Positions 1 to 7,868 of a stretch of 18,533 bases of DNA are shown here, one piece after another. The first letter of the stretch is position 1. Each line of letters opens with the position of its first letter. The stretch covers positions 1 through 18,533 of the forward strand of contig JAFZIX010000202.1 of assembly GCA_017554135.1 (NCBI GenBank), in the 5' to 3' direction. Both the position numbers and the translations under genes were made by a program. Below the pieces are notes generated by a model. That model was given only the letters and a program-made list of their open reading frames with translations. It was not told where the DNA came from and made no database searches. The stretch is from Bacteroidales bacterium (GTDB lineage Bacteria > Bacteroidota > Bacteroidia > Bacteroidales > UBA932).

Positions 1-1
1 C

Positions 2-2704
2 GTGCTGGTGGATGGCGTGGTAGGATCCCTGGAAAGGGTGAACCCTAACGACGTGGAGAGCATTTCCGTGCTGAAGGACGCATCCTCCGCCGCCGTCTAC
101 GGAGCCAAGGCTGCGTTCGGCGTCGTGCTGGTGACCACCAAATCCGGCGGCGACAGCGAGGGCAAGGCCAAGGTGAGCTACAGCGGCCGCTGGGGTATCT
201 CCGCTCCCACCACCTCTACGGACTGGGAAACGAGGGGATATGACACCGTTTACATCATCAACAAGTTCATGAAGGCATTCAACGGCCAGCAGCAGATTTT
301 CTATAACGATGATGACATGGCCGAACTCTGGGCCCGCCGCGACGACGTGGTGGAGAACCCCGCAAGGCCCTGGATTGTGCTGGACTCCTCCAAGGGGTAC
401 AGGTACTATGCCAACACGGACTGGTGGCATTATTTCTTCAATGACGAAAAGCCTACCGAGAACCACAACATATCGTTCCGCGGCGGCACCAAGAACGTAA
501 AGTACTTCCTCTCCGGCAACTTCAACCGCGAGCAGGGTATCTTCCGCCAGAATCCTGATGTGTACAAGAAGTATCATCTCCGTTCACGCATCTCCTTCGA
601 CGTGAACTCATGGTTGAATGTAAGCAACAACACTGCTTTCTACACTTCCACCTACACCTATCCCGGCCTTGCGGATATAGATGATACCTTCTACAAGTGC
701 ACGGCAAGTTTCTTCTCATACTTGACTCCGACCACACCGGAAGGAACCTATCTCTATAAGACAGAGACTGGCGGCGGCGGACAGGCCATCCTCGGAAATC
801 TGGCCAATCCGGGTTTCGTGAACAAGAGCCGCACAACCAATCTGACCAATACTGCCGAAGTGACCATCAAGCCCGTGAAGCAGTTGGAGATAAAGGGAAA
901 CTACAGTTATTCTTATAACACCTCCGCTTCCCTGAACCGTTCCGTAAACGGTGTGTTTGCGGATACCGTTCCTTTGAAGACGGTGACTCTTACCACCGGT
1001 GACAATGAAGACAAATTGTCCGAGCAGGCGCAGACGGTGGATATGCATTCCGCGAACGTTTACGCAACTTATACCGATACTTTCGCCGATGCCCATAACC
1101 TGAAAGTGATGGCCGGCGGACAGTATGAGTCTTACTATCACAAAAAACTCTCTGCTATCGGTTACGACCTTTTGTCCCAGGAATTGAACGACCAGAACCT
1201 GGTAAGCGCCGACGAAGCGGGCAACAAGAGGACTGAAACCGCCGGCGGCCAGAGCGAATATGCGCTGCTTGGCTTCTTCGGCCGTATCAACTACGACTAC
1301 AAGGGCAAGTACCTCCTGGAACTCAGCGGCCGCTACGACGGCACATCCCGTTTCCCGAGGGGCCAGCGCTATGGCTTCTTCCCTTCAGGTTCCCTGGGAT
1401 GGAGAATCTCTGAAGAAGAGTTCTTCTCCCCGCTCAAGGGCTGGTGGAACGATCTCAAGTTCCGTCTCTCCTATGGTAGCCTCGGCAATCAGCAGGTCGG
1501 TTACTACGATTATATCCGTTCGGTTTCCCTCAGCACCCAGAGCTACCTGTTCGGCGGTGACAAGTCTGGTACTGCCACTTTCGGAAACCCCGTGGCATCT
1601 AACCTTACATGGGAGACCGTGCAGCAGAAGAACGTCGGTGTGGATATGGCCTTCCTCGACAACAAGATCACCTTCACGGGTGAGGCTTACATCCGCGACA
1701 CCAGGAACATGCTGACCACCGGCAAGGCCCTGCCTTCCGTCTATGGCGCATCTGCCCCCAAGACCAACAACGCAGATCTCCAGACCAAGGGTTATGAACT
1801 TTCGCTTACCTACAGGAACCATTTCACCCTCCTTGGCAAGGCATTCGAGTACAACATCACCGGAACGTTCAACGACTTCGTGGGTTATATCACCAAGTTC
1901 GACAAACCCACCAAGAACCTTTCCACTTACTATGAAGGCATGCGCTACGGGGAGATCTGGGGATACACCACCGACGGCTTCTTCGCATCCGATGCAGAAG
2001 CGGCGGCATATCCCGTGGACCAGTCTCCGATCAACAGCATCATATACAGTTCTACCGGTGGAGATCTGGGCCTCAAGGCAGGTGACCTGAAATATGTCGA
2101 TCTCGATGGAGACGGCGTGATGGGCCCCGGCGCGGAAACGGTCGATAATCCCGGAGACCGCAAGATCATAGGTAATTCCCAGCCCCGTTACCAGTACGGA
2201 CTTACTCTCGGGTTCAACTGGAACGGAATCGACTTCTCGATGTTCCTGCAGGGCGTAGGCCATCAGGACTGGTATCCCAGCATCGATGCAAGGCAGTTCT
2301 GGGGACCTTACGCACGTCCTTTCTCTTCCTGGGTCCAGAAAGATTTCCTGGACAGGTGCTGGAGCGAGGATAACCCCGATGCATACTTCCCCCGTCCCCG
2401 CGCATATATAGCCGGTGTCGGCACCAACAGGGCACTTACCACGGTCAACGACCGCTATCTTCAGAACATAGGCTATTGCCGTCTGAAGAACCTCACCGTC
2501 GGCTACACCCTTCCGGAGAAACTGACCAAGAGGGTAGAAATCGAATCCGTGCGTATTTACTTCTCCGGCGAGAATCTCGCTTATTATTCTCCCGGCTTCC
2601 ACTGCGATTATATAGACCCTGAACAGGCCTCCCATGTCGGTAAAAGGGCTCCTATCTATCCTTGGCAGAAGTCTTATATGTTAGGTATTGATATTAACTT
2701 CTAA
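2..2704 (+). CDS. susC: SusC-family TonB-dependent outer-membrane transporter, 5' truncated by the window
   Basis: Outer-membrane channel that, with SusD, imports oligosaccharides using TonB energy. The open frame enters at the window edge, so the GTG at base 2 is not the true start. The signal peptide, the CarboxypepD-regulatory-like domain and most of the plug are missing. The first about 50 residues hold the end of the plug, with the classic family signature: VESISVLKDASSAAVYG, then GVVLVTTKSG. The remaining about 850 residues are barrel, rich in alternating aromatic strands, and end in GIDINF with the terminal Phe expected of an outer-membrane barrel. About 900 residues are visible of a family usually near 1000-1100. 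susD follows after 12 bases, so the two are surely co-transcribed. The family call is very secure; the substrate cannot be read from sequence. Confidence 0.97.
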   Translation: MLVDGVVGSLERVNPNDVESISVLKDASSAAVYGAKAAFGVVLVTTKSGGDSEGKAKVSYSGRWGISAPTTSTDWETRGYDTVYIINKFMKAFNGQQQIFYNDDDMAELWARRDDVVENPARPWIVLDSSKGYRYYANTDWWHYFFNDEKPTENHNISFRGGTKNVKYFLSGNFNREQGIFRQNPDVYKKYHLRSRISFDVNSWLNVSNNTAFYTSTYTYPGLADIDDTFYKCTASFFSYLTPTTPEGTYLYKTETGGGGQAILGNLANPGFVNKSRTTNLTNTAEVTIKPVKQLEIKGNYSYSYNTSASLNRSVNGVFADTVPLKTVTLTTGDNEDKLSEQAQTVDMHSANVYATYTDTFADAHNLKVMAGGQYESYYHKKLSAIGYDLLSQELNDQNLVSADEAGNKRTETAGGQSEYALLGFFGRINYDYKGKYLLELSGRYDGTSRFPRGQRYGFFPSGSLGWRISEEEFFSPLKGWWNDLKFRLSYGSLGNQQVGYYDYIRSVSLSTQSYLFGGDKSGTATFGNPVASNLTWETVQQKNVGVDMAFLDNKITFTGEAYIRDTRNMLTTGKALPSVYGASAPKTNNADLQTKGYELSLTYRNHFTLLGKAFEYNITGTFNDFVGYITKFDKPTKNLSTYYEGMRYGEIWGYTTDGFFASDAEAAAYPVDQSPINSIIYSSTGGDLGLKAGDLKYVDLDGDGVMGPGAETVDNPGDRKIIGNSQPRYQYGLTLGFNWNGIDFSMFLQGVGHQDWYPSIDARQFWGPYARPFSSWVQKDFLDRCWSEDNPDAYFPRPRAYIAGVGTNRALTTVNDRYLQNIGYCRLKNLTVGYTLPEKLTKRVEIESVRIYFSGENLAYYSPGFHCDYIDPEQASHVGKRAPIYPWQKSYMLGIDINF

Positions 2705-2716
2705 AGGACTGGAGAT

Positions 2717-4534
2717 ATGAAAACTATTAAATATATAATTGCAATATTAGGTGCTTCGCTATTACTCTCTTCTTGCGAAGATATGCTGGACCGCTTCCCG
2801 CAGGATAAACTCTCTCCTGAGACCTTCCTGTCCACTGAAACGGAGTTGCGCTCCTACACCAATGCTTTATACCCCCTGTTCCCCACCGGCTTTTTCAGCG
2901 ACGGGCAGAGCGATGCAGTCATCGGCCGCAACCTCAGCGACGAGATGAGGGGCGCGCGCACCATCGCATCCGGCGAGAGCGATTGGTCCTGGACTTATCT
3001 GCGCAGGATCAATACATTCTTCGAATATGCAGGAAACTGCAAGGACGACAAACTCAGGAACGAGTATGTAGGCCTGGTGCGTTTCTTCCGTGCGTTCTTC
3101 TATTTCGAAAAAGTGAAGACATTCGGAGACGTGCCGTGGTACGACCATACCGTGGGCTCCGATGATCCGGACCTATACAAGGCCCGCGACAGCCGTGAGT
3201 TGGTGATGCAGAAGATGATCGAGGATATAGATTTCGCAATCAACAATCTCCCCTCGAATCACGACGACTACCGCGTGACCAAGTGGACCGCCCTGGCCTT
3301 CAAATCCCGCTTCTGCCTCTTTGAAGGTACTTTCCGCAAGTATCATGCGGGGGATGCCACCCTCCGGACTCTTCCGGCGGATGCGAAGCCTTACACCTGG
3401 TATCTCGAGCAGGCCGCCGATGCAGCCGACAAGTTCATCGCTTCCAGCGGCTATTCGCTTTACACCAAGGAAGGCCCAGATGCCAGTTATATCGGTTTGT
3501 TCACCAAATATAATATCTCCGAAGGCACCAACAGGGAAGTTATCCTTGCCAGGGATTACGAAGTTCAGTACAGCGTAACCCATTCTGCCAACTCGGATTA
3601 CACCAGTGCAACTTTGGGCAAGAGGGGTATCACCCGCAAGATTATTGCCAGTTACCTCTGCAAGGATGGCAGCCGCTTCACCGACAAGGCCGGTTGGGAG
3701 ACGATGAAGTTCGTGGATGAGGTCAAGGACCGCGATCCCCGCCTCGCCCAGAGCATCCGCACTCCCGGCTACTGCCGCCTCGGAACGGACACGAAGATTG
3801 CTCCCAACCTGAATCATTCCGTCACCGGATACGCCCCCATCAAGTATTTCATGGGTCCGGAGGATGATACCTACCAGCAGTCGTACTGCGATCTCATCCT
3901 CTTCCGCGCAGCAGAAGTTTACTTGAACTACGCTGAGGCGAAGGCGGAACTGGGCACTATCACCCAGGGAGATATCGACCGATCCATCAAGCCTATCCGC
4001 GACAGAGTCGGCATGCCCAACCTTGACCTGACTGTGGCCAATGCCAATCCGGATCCCTTCCTTACAAATGTGGTATGGGGCGGATTCACCAACTCTGTCC
4101 TGCTCAACAATCCCAATAAGGGCGTGATTCTGGAAATCCGTCGCGAAAGGGAGATAGAACTTCTCGGAGAAGGCTTCCGTTACTTCGATGTCATCCGCTG
4201 GGCCGAAGGCCATATCCTCGAGGCTCCGCTGCTGGGCATGTATTTCCCCGGCGCAGGCAATTACGATCTGGATGAGGATGGCACTGCGGACGTGACCCTG
4301 TACACCGGCTCTTCAGCCCCCGCAGGATCTGCTCCCAACACCTTCAAGATCGGCAGCGAACTGATCCTTTCCAACGGAGAGAGCGGGTGCGTGGATACCC
4401 ACAGGGATTCCCGTCCGGGATGGACCTGGAACGATGAAAGGGATTACTACTATCCTATCCCGGTCAAGGAACGTTCCCTCACCGGCGGTGTGCTTACACA
4501 GAACCCCGGATGGAATGACGGTCTCACATTTTAG
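2717..4534 (+). CDS. susD: SusD/RagB-family glycan-binding surface lipoprotein
   Basis: Surface lipoprotein that caps the SusC channel and captures glycans. The start ATG follows an AGGA/GGAG-like stretch. The signal peptide ends in a clear lipobox, LLLSSC, with Cys20 as the lipidated residue; EDMLDRFPQDKLSPETF follows, a typical SusD mature N-terminus. The family features are the N-terminal helical SusD-like region (roughly residues 20-230, with the FFRAFFYFEKVKTFGDVPW motif) and the C-terminal RagB/SusD region. That region carries the LILFRAAEVYLNYAEAKAELG helix and the IRREREIELLGEGFRYFDVIRW segment (about residues 390-500). Length is 605 aa, normal for the family. It lies between susC and a DUF1735/GLUG lipoprotein 28 bases downstream, the usual place for an accessory surface glycan-binding protein. 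The call is very secure. Confidence 0.97.
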   Translation: MKTIKYIIAILGASLLLSSCEDMLDRFPQDKLSPETFLSTETELRSYTNALYPLFPTGFFSDGQSDAVIGRNLSDEMRGARTIASGESDWSWTYLRRINTFFEYAGNCKDDKLRNEYVGLVRFFRAFFYFEKVKTFGDVPWYDHTVGSDDPDLYKARDSRELVMQKMIEDIDFAINNLPSNHDDYRVTKWTALAFKSRFCLFEGTFRKYHAGDATLRTLPADAKPYTWYLEQAADAADKFIASSGYSLYTKEGPDASYIGLFTKYNISEGTNREVILARDYEVQYSVTHSANSDYTSATLGKRGITRKIIASYLCKDGSRFTDKAGWETMKFVDEVKDRDPRLAQSIRTPGYCRLGTDTKIAPNLNHSVTGYAPIKYFMGPEDDTYQQSYCDLILFRAAEVYLNYAEAKAELGTITQGDIDRSIKPIRDRVGMPNLDLTVANANPDPFLTNVVWGGFTNSVLLNNPNKGVILEIRREREIELLGEGFRYFDVIRWAEGHILEAPLLGMYFPGAGNYDLDEDGTADVTLYTGSSAPAGSAPNTFKIGSELILSNGESGCVDTHRDSRPGWTWNDERDYYYPIPVKERSLTGGVLTQNPGWNDGLTF

Positions 4535-4562
4535 ATATTAATCAACTAATAATCATAACGTT

Positions 4563-6395
4563 ATGAAAAAAAATGTTTTACTCGCTTCAGTTTTGCTTCC
4601 TTGCCTTATTGCAGTTTCCTGCGATAAGGAAAAGGGAAAGGATGAAGTCAAACCTGCCCAGTTGGGCATTGAAATCCAAGACGCAAAGGAAATCTATGAG
4701 GTTCCCAAGAATCAGGCTACTACTCTCAATCTTGCGGTAGTCGCAGATCCTACTTCTGCCGAGGCTTACACTATCACCGTCGGTGCAAATCCCGGTCTCG
4801 TAAGCACTTACAACACTGCACACGGGACTTCTTATGAGATGCTCCCTTCCAATGCCTATGCTTTCGCTTCCACTTCGGTCATGCTTCCTCGCTATAGCGC
4901 CAAGTCCACCAGCATAGAACTCAGGCTCAAGGGCGAAGGCTGCGAGATTGACAAGACCTACCTGCTGCCCGTGGTTATAGACGGAGTGCAGGGCGGAACC
5001 AATTTCAGCGCTCCTGAAGATAAGGCTGCATATATCCTGTTCAAGATGTTGAAGGCTGAGCAGACCGGTGCCGGAACGCAGGCTGATCCTTATGTTATTC
5101 CCGATCTCGAATCTTTCCTCAAGATCAACGACCTGCTCAAGGAAGAGCAGACCACCTATTTCAAACTGGGTGATGATATCGATTTCACTGGAGTGAAATT
5201 TACCGATGAAGCGCCTTGGGTGCCTATCAACACCGGAGAAGAGGACCTTGCAAAGGCAAGGGGACTGGTTCTGGATGGAGACGGACATTCCATCAAGGGC
5301 TTCACCGGTGGCGGCGCCCTGATTGCCTATCTCGTGGGCGGTGTGCAGAATCTCACCATCGAGAATGCGGATATTACTTGTCTCGACAAGAACCTGGGCG
5401 GTGTTCTGGCCGGTGCTGCCAACGATGCCTTCGTGAAAAACGTGACGGTTAAGAATTCCAAACTTGTCAGCGACTACAAACGAAACGGTGGATTAATCGG
5501 TTATGTCGTCAAAGGGACGGCGGAGAATTGCAATGTAGAATGCGAGGTGACCGGAAACGATCAGCAAGCCGGCGGACTTTTCGGTCGCTTTGAAGAAGGC
5601 TCAATTACGAATTGCTCCGCTTCTGGAAATGTGACTTGCGCCACGTACTATTCCGGAGGCCTTGTTGGGTTTGTCGTCAGCGCTACCATAAAAGACTGCC
5701 ATGCCACCGGAAATGTTACTCATACTGCAGGAAACTATTCCCGCGCAGGCGGTCTGGTCGGCCAGATTACCGGCGACACCACGATAGAAAACTGCTATGC
5801 AACTGGTGCCGTTACCGGAACCGGCCATTATGGCGGCGGTCTGGTCGGTTTTATCGGATGCAATAAAGACGACAGCGACGCGTTTATACCTCAGACAACT
5901 ACCATCAGCAAGTGCTATGCTACAGGTAATGTTACTCTGGCTACCACCAATAACTTTGCACACGCAGGTGGCCTTGTGGGCACCGTTAGCGACAAGGCTA
6001 CATTAAATGTCAGCAATTGCTATGCTACGGGTATTATTACCGTCCGCCGTTACAGCAGCGGATTCGTCGGAACCGTGAGCAGCGCCGATGCAAGACTCAC
6101 AGTCACCAACAGTTACACCACTTCCAACATCAACGGAATCGCCCTCACCACTCACTGTGGCCTGGCCTTGGGTAACAACTCCGCTGGCGCCGCAGGTGTT
6201 TCATACACCGGATTTGTGGCTTGGAATGAATCTCTCGATGATGCCCACAACAGGTTCTGCTATCCTGAAGAAAACAACATTGTCACAGCCGGCAACTATT
6301 TCGGTCACGATGAAACTGTTTCTGCGCAAGCAACCAAACTCGGTTGGGACACCACCATCTGGGATCTCAGCAAAGACCTTCCTACGTTGAAGTAA
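4563..6395 (+). CDS. DUF1735 and GLUG-repeat surface lipoprotein
   Basis: Predicted surface lipoprotein of 610 aa. The signal peptide ends LIAVSC, with Cys20 as the lipid site. Residues about 35-160 look like a DUF1735 (BT_3987-like N-terminal) domain: YNTAHGTSYEMLPSNAY, then KTYLLPVVIDGV. From about residue 170 a beta-solenoid begins with GTQADPYVIPDLESF and YFKLGDDIDFTG. About seven GLUG repeats follow (GGLVG...TIxNCYATGxV), near residues 309, 337, 365, 397, 427, 469 and 500. The chain ends in WDLSKDLPTLK. Its last about 330 residues match, repeat for repeat, those of the protein at 7869-9983, although the N-terminal domains differ. Position after susD suggests a surface glycan-binding or adhesive role, but no enzyme motif is seen. 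The domain calls are good; the function is inferred from context. Confidence 0.9.
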   Translation: MKKNVLLASVLLPCLIAVSCDKEKGKDEVKPAQLGIEIQDAKEIYEVPKNQATTLNLAVVADPTSAEAYTITVGANPGLVSTYNTAHGTSYEMLPSNAYAFASTSVMLPRYSAKSTSIELRLKGEGCEIDKTYLLPVVIDGVQGGTNFSAPEDKAAYILFKMLKAEQTGAGTQADPYVIPDLESFLKINDLLKEEQTTYFKLGDDIDFTGVKFTDEAPWVPINTGEEDLAKARGLVLDGDGHSIKGFTGGGALIAYLVGGVQNLTIENADITCLDKNLGGVLAGAANDAFVKNVTVKNSKLVSDYKRNGGLIGYVVKGTAENCNVECEVTGNDQQAGGLFGRFEEGSITNCSASGNVTCATYYSGGLVGFVVSATIKDCHATGNVTHTAGNYSRAGGLVGQITGDTTIENCYATGAVTGTGHYGGGLVGFIGCNKDDSDAFIPQTTTISKCYATGNVTLATTNNFAHAGGLVGTVSDKATLNVSNCYATGIITVRRYSSGFVGTVSSADARLTVTNSYTTSNINGIALTTHCGLALGNNSAGAAGVSYTGFVAWNESLDDAHNRFCYPEENNIVTAGNYFGHDETVSAQATKLGWDTTIWDLSKDLPTLK

Positions 6396-6408
6396 GTCGG
6401 TATTCTTT

Positions 6409-7692
6409 ATGAATAGATTGATGTTAAAGTTTTTCTTGCTTCCTGTAATTGCCATTGCCGCGCACGCCTGTGGCGGCAATGGTACAGAAAGCAATGAGAA
6501 CGTGCCGGAGCCATACATCGAAAGCATCACCTCCGATTATGACGGGAAAGCCGTGGCCGGGATGCCGGTAACATTGAACGGCCTGAATTTCAGCCCCGTC
6601 GCTTCGGATAACAAGGTGCTTTATGGCATAGGCCTTGACGCCGTTGCCATACCGGTCTCCGAGGCCACCGCGGACCACATTGTTTTCAAGGCTCCGACCG
6701 TGACTGCAACCCAACTCAAGATCAGGGTGTCTGTCAAGGGCAAGGAATCTAATACCGTGGTTCTGGAGTACACCACTCTCCCGGAACCCCCTGAACCGGA
6801 AGAGCCCTGGAGCGATGTGCCCACACTTGACTTTGCCAAACTGGGCGGCACTACCAAGACTATCGTAGAAGGTGTGGAATGGACCACTTTCCATGGCAAG
6901 TGGGAGGGACAGATACGCAATATCAATATTGTCCGTACTACTCTTAATGAGCACAACAAACTGGGAATCTACTTCAGTTACTACGATAGTACTTATCCTG
7001 ACGAAATAAGTTCAATCGTCAAAGACGGAGAAGATCCCCGCGATCTCGACAAGAAGTGCATATATATGGATGCGGTTGCGGGAACCAACGGTCCGATGGC
7101 ATGCTGCCACTTCGTGCGTATTGACGGCGAAATAAGGCGTACAGCCAAAGAGACGGATAATTACTTTACCGCCAACTGCGCCTTTACGATAGATGACGGA
7201 GTCGTCAACATTGTAAAGGTGAAAGATAACTATGCTGCCGGAAGACTGACCAACAAGACTGTGGGTTGTGCCGGACCTCTGCTGGTATGGGAAGGCAAGA
7301 TCCAGGAATATCCTGAAGACAACACTGCAGACTTCCTGAAAACAACACACCCTCGCACAGCCTTCGGCATCTCCAAAGATGGAAAGACCGTGGTGCAGGT
7401 GGCCGTTGACGGCCGTTGGACCAATAGTGCATCTGCGGAAAGGGCTATTGGCATGTCTACTCCTCTCCTGTCCAAACTGATGCTGGGTCTCGGCTGCTAC
7501 AAAGCCATGAATTTTGACGGCGGCGGCGGAACGGCGATGTGGGTTTATGGCGAAGGAAACGCCAGGAACATTGTAAACCATGTCTGCGAAAACCGCACCG
7601 ATGATGAAGGCAACTGGGTATGGAACTGGAACGGTACCAAACTCCGTCCTACCGGAAATGCCGTTTATATCAAGAGTGACTTAAAGAAATAA
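6409..7692 (+). CDS. Exported TIG/IPT-like plus phosphodiester glycosidase (NAGPA/DUF2233) protein
   Basis: Likely hydrolase of sugar-1-phosphodiester bonds, by membership in the NAGPA/DUF2233 family. That family includes the human mannose-6-phosphate uncovering enzyme and Bacteroides homologues. The 427-aa chain starts with a signal peptide; Cys21 could be lipidated, but AAHAC is a poor lipobox. Residues about 33-122 resemble a TIG/IPT beta-sandwich (PYIESITSDY, GMPVTLNGLNF, NTVVLEYT). A proline/glutamate linker PEPPEPEEP follows. The catalytic domain spans about 140-427, with AVAGTNGPM (222-230), PRTAFGISKDG (315-325), VDGRW (333-337) and NFDGGGG (368-374). These match the family's RTA-G, VDGR and LDGGGS blocks, except that the usual Ser after DGGG is Gly. 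It lies 13 bases after the GLUG gene and 2 bases before a small peptide gene. Alternative start: ATG at 6421. The family call is strong; the substrate is unknown. Confidence 0.9.
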   Translation: MNRLMLKFFLLPVIAIAAHACGGNGTESNENVPEPYIESITSDYDGKAVAGMPVTLNGLNFSPVASDNKVLYGIGLDAVAIPVSEATADHIVFKAPTVTATQLKIRVSVKGKESNTVVLEYTTLPEPPEPEEPWSDVPTLDFAKLGGTTKTIVEGVEWTTFHGKWEGQIRNINIVRTTLNEHNKLGIYFSYYDSTYPDEISSIVKDGEDPRDLDKKCIYMDAVAGTNGPMACCHFVRIDGEIRRTAKETDNYFTANCAFTIDDGVVNIVKVKDNYAAGRLTNKTVGCAGPLLVWEGKIQEYPEDNTADFLKTTHPRTAFGISKDGKTVVQVAVDGRWTNSASAERAIGMSTPLLSKLMLGLGCYKAMNFDGGGGTAMWVYGEGNARNIVNHVCENRTDDEGNWVWNWNGTKLRPTGNAVYIKSDLKK

Positions 7693-7694
7693 AT

Positions 7695-7856
7695 ATGAAG
7701 AAATATTATCTTTCTCCCTTCGTGGAGAGTGTAAAGATGAATCCCATGAGCGTCTTGATGACTTCCCCCGGCGGAAGCCTCGACGATCTCGGAGAGACCC
7801 CCATTATTACTGATTCCATTGTGGATCAGGATGATTTTGGTGGATTGTTATTCTAA
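7695..7856 (+). CDS. Small YxxP-type acidic peptide (53 aa), unknown function
   Basis: A short gene beginning two bases after the preceding stop codon and ending 12 bases before the next start. The 53-residue product begins MKKYYLSPFVESVKMNPMSV and continues through a Gly/Ser/Asp-rich stretch to DQDDFGGLLF. It has no signal peptide, no membrane segment and no cysteine. It shares a layout with the 54-residue product at 10073-10237: YxxPxxxxV near the start, a Ser-hydrophobic step about ten residues later, then LG and a late acidic-acidic-Phe. Each sits directly before a fimbrillin/GLUG lipoprotein gene. Short Bacteroidales proteins beginning with a similar K-x-Y-x-x-P pattern are, to my recollection, common and uncharacterised. 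The tight spacing argues for real translation. Function is not known; precursor peptide, chaperone-like or signalling roles would all be guesses. Confidence 0.75.
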   Translation: MKKYYLSPFVESVKMNPMSVLMTSPGGSLDDLGETPIITDSIVDQDDFGGLLF

Positions 7857-7868
7857 TTGTTCTGCCTT

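Noticed and set aside
1385..2635. Long antisense open frame (416 aa) opposite susC
   Set aside because: It lies wholly inside a clear SusC barrel, has no recognisable motif, and long antisense frames are expected opposite GC-biased third positions.
3173..4213. Antisense open frame (346 aa) opposite susD
   Set aside because: Shadow of an unmistakable SusD gene; no protein features of its own.
5480..6110. Regular repeats that might be a CRISPR array or DNA satellite
   Set aside because: The periodicity is at protein level (GLUG repeats in frame, degenerate DNA); there are no identical DNA repeats with unique spacers.
7857..7868. TTG as start of the fimbrillin/GLUG lipoprotein
   Set aside because: The ATG at 7869 begins a standard lipoprotein leader (MKKYYF...), so the TTG extension is unnecessary.
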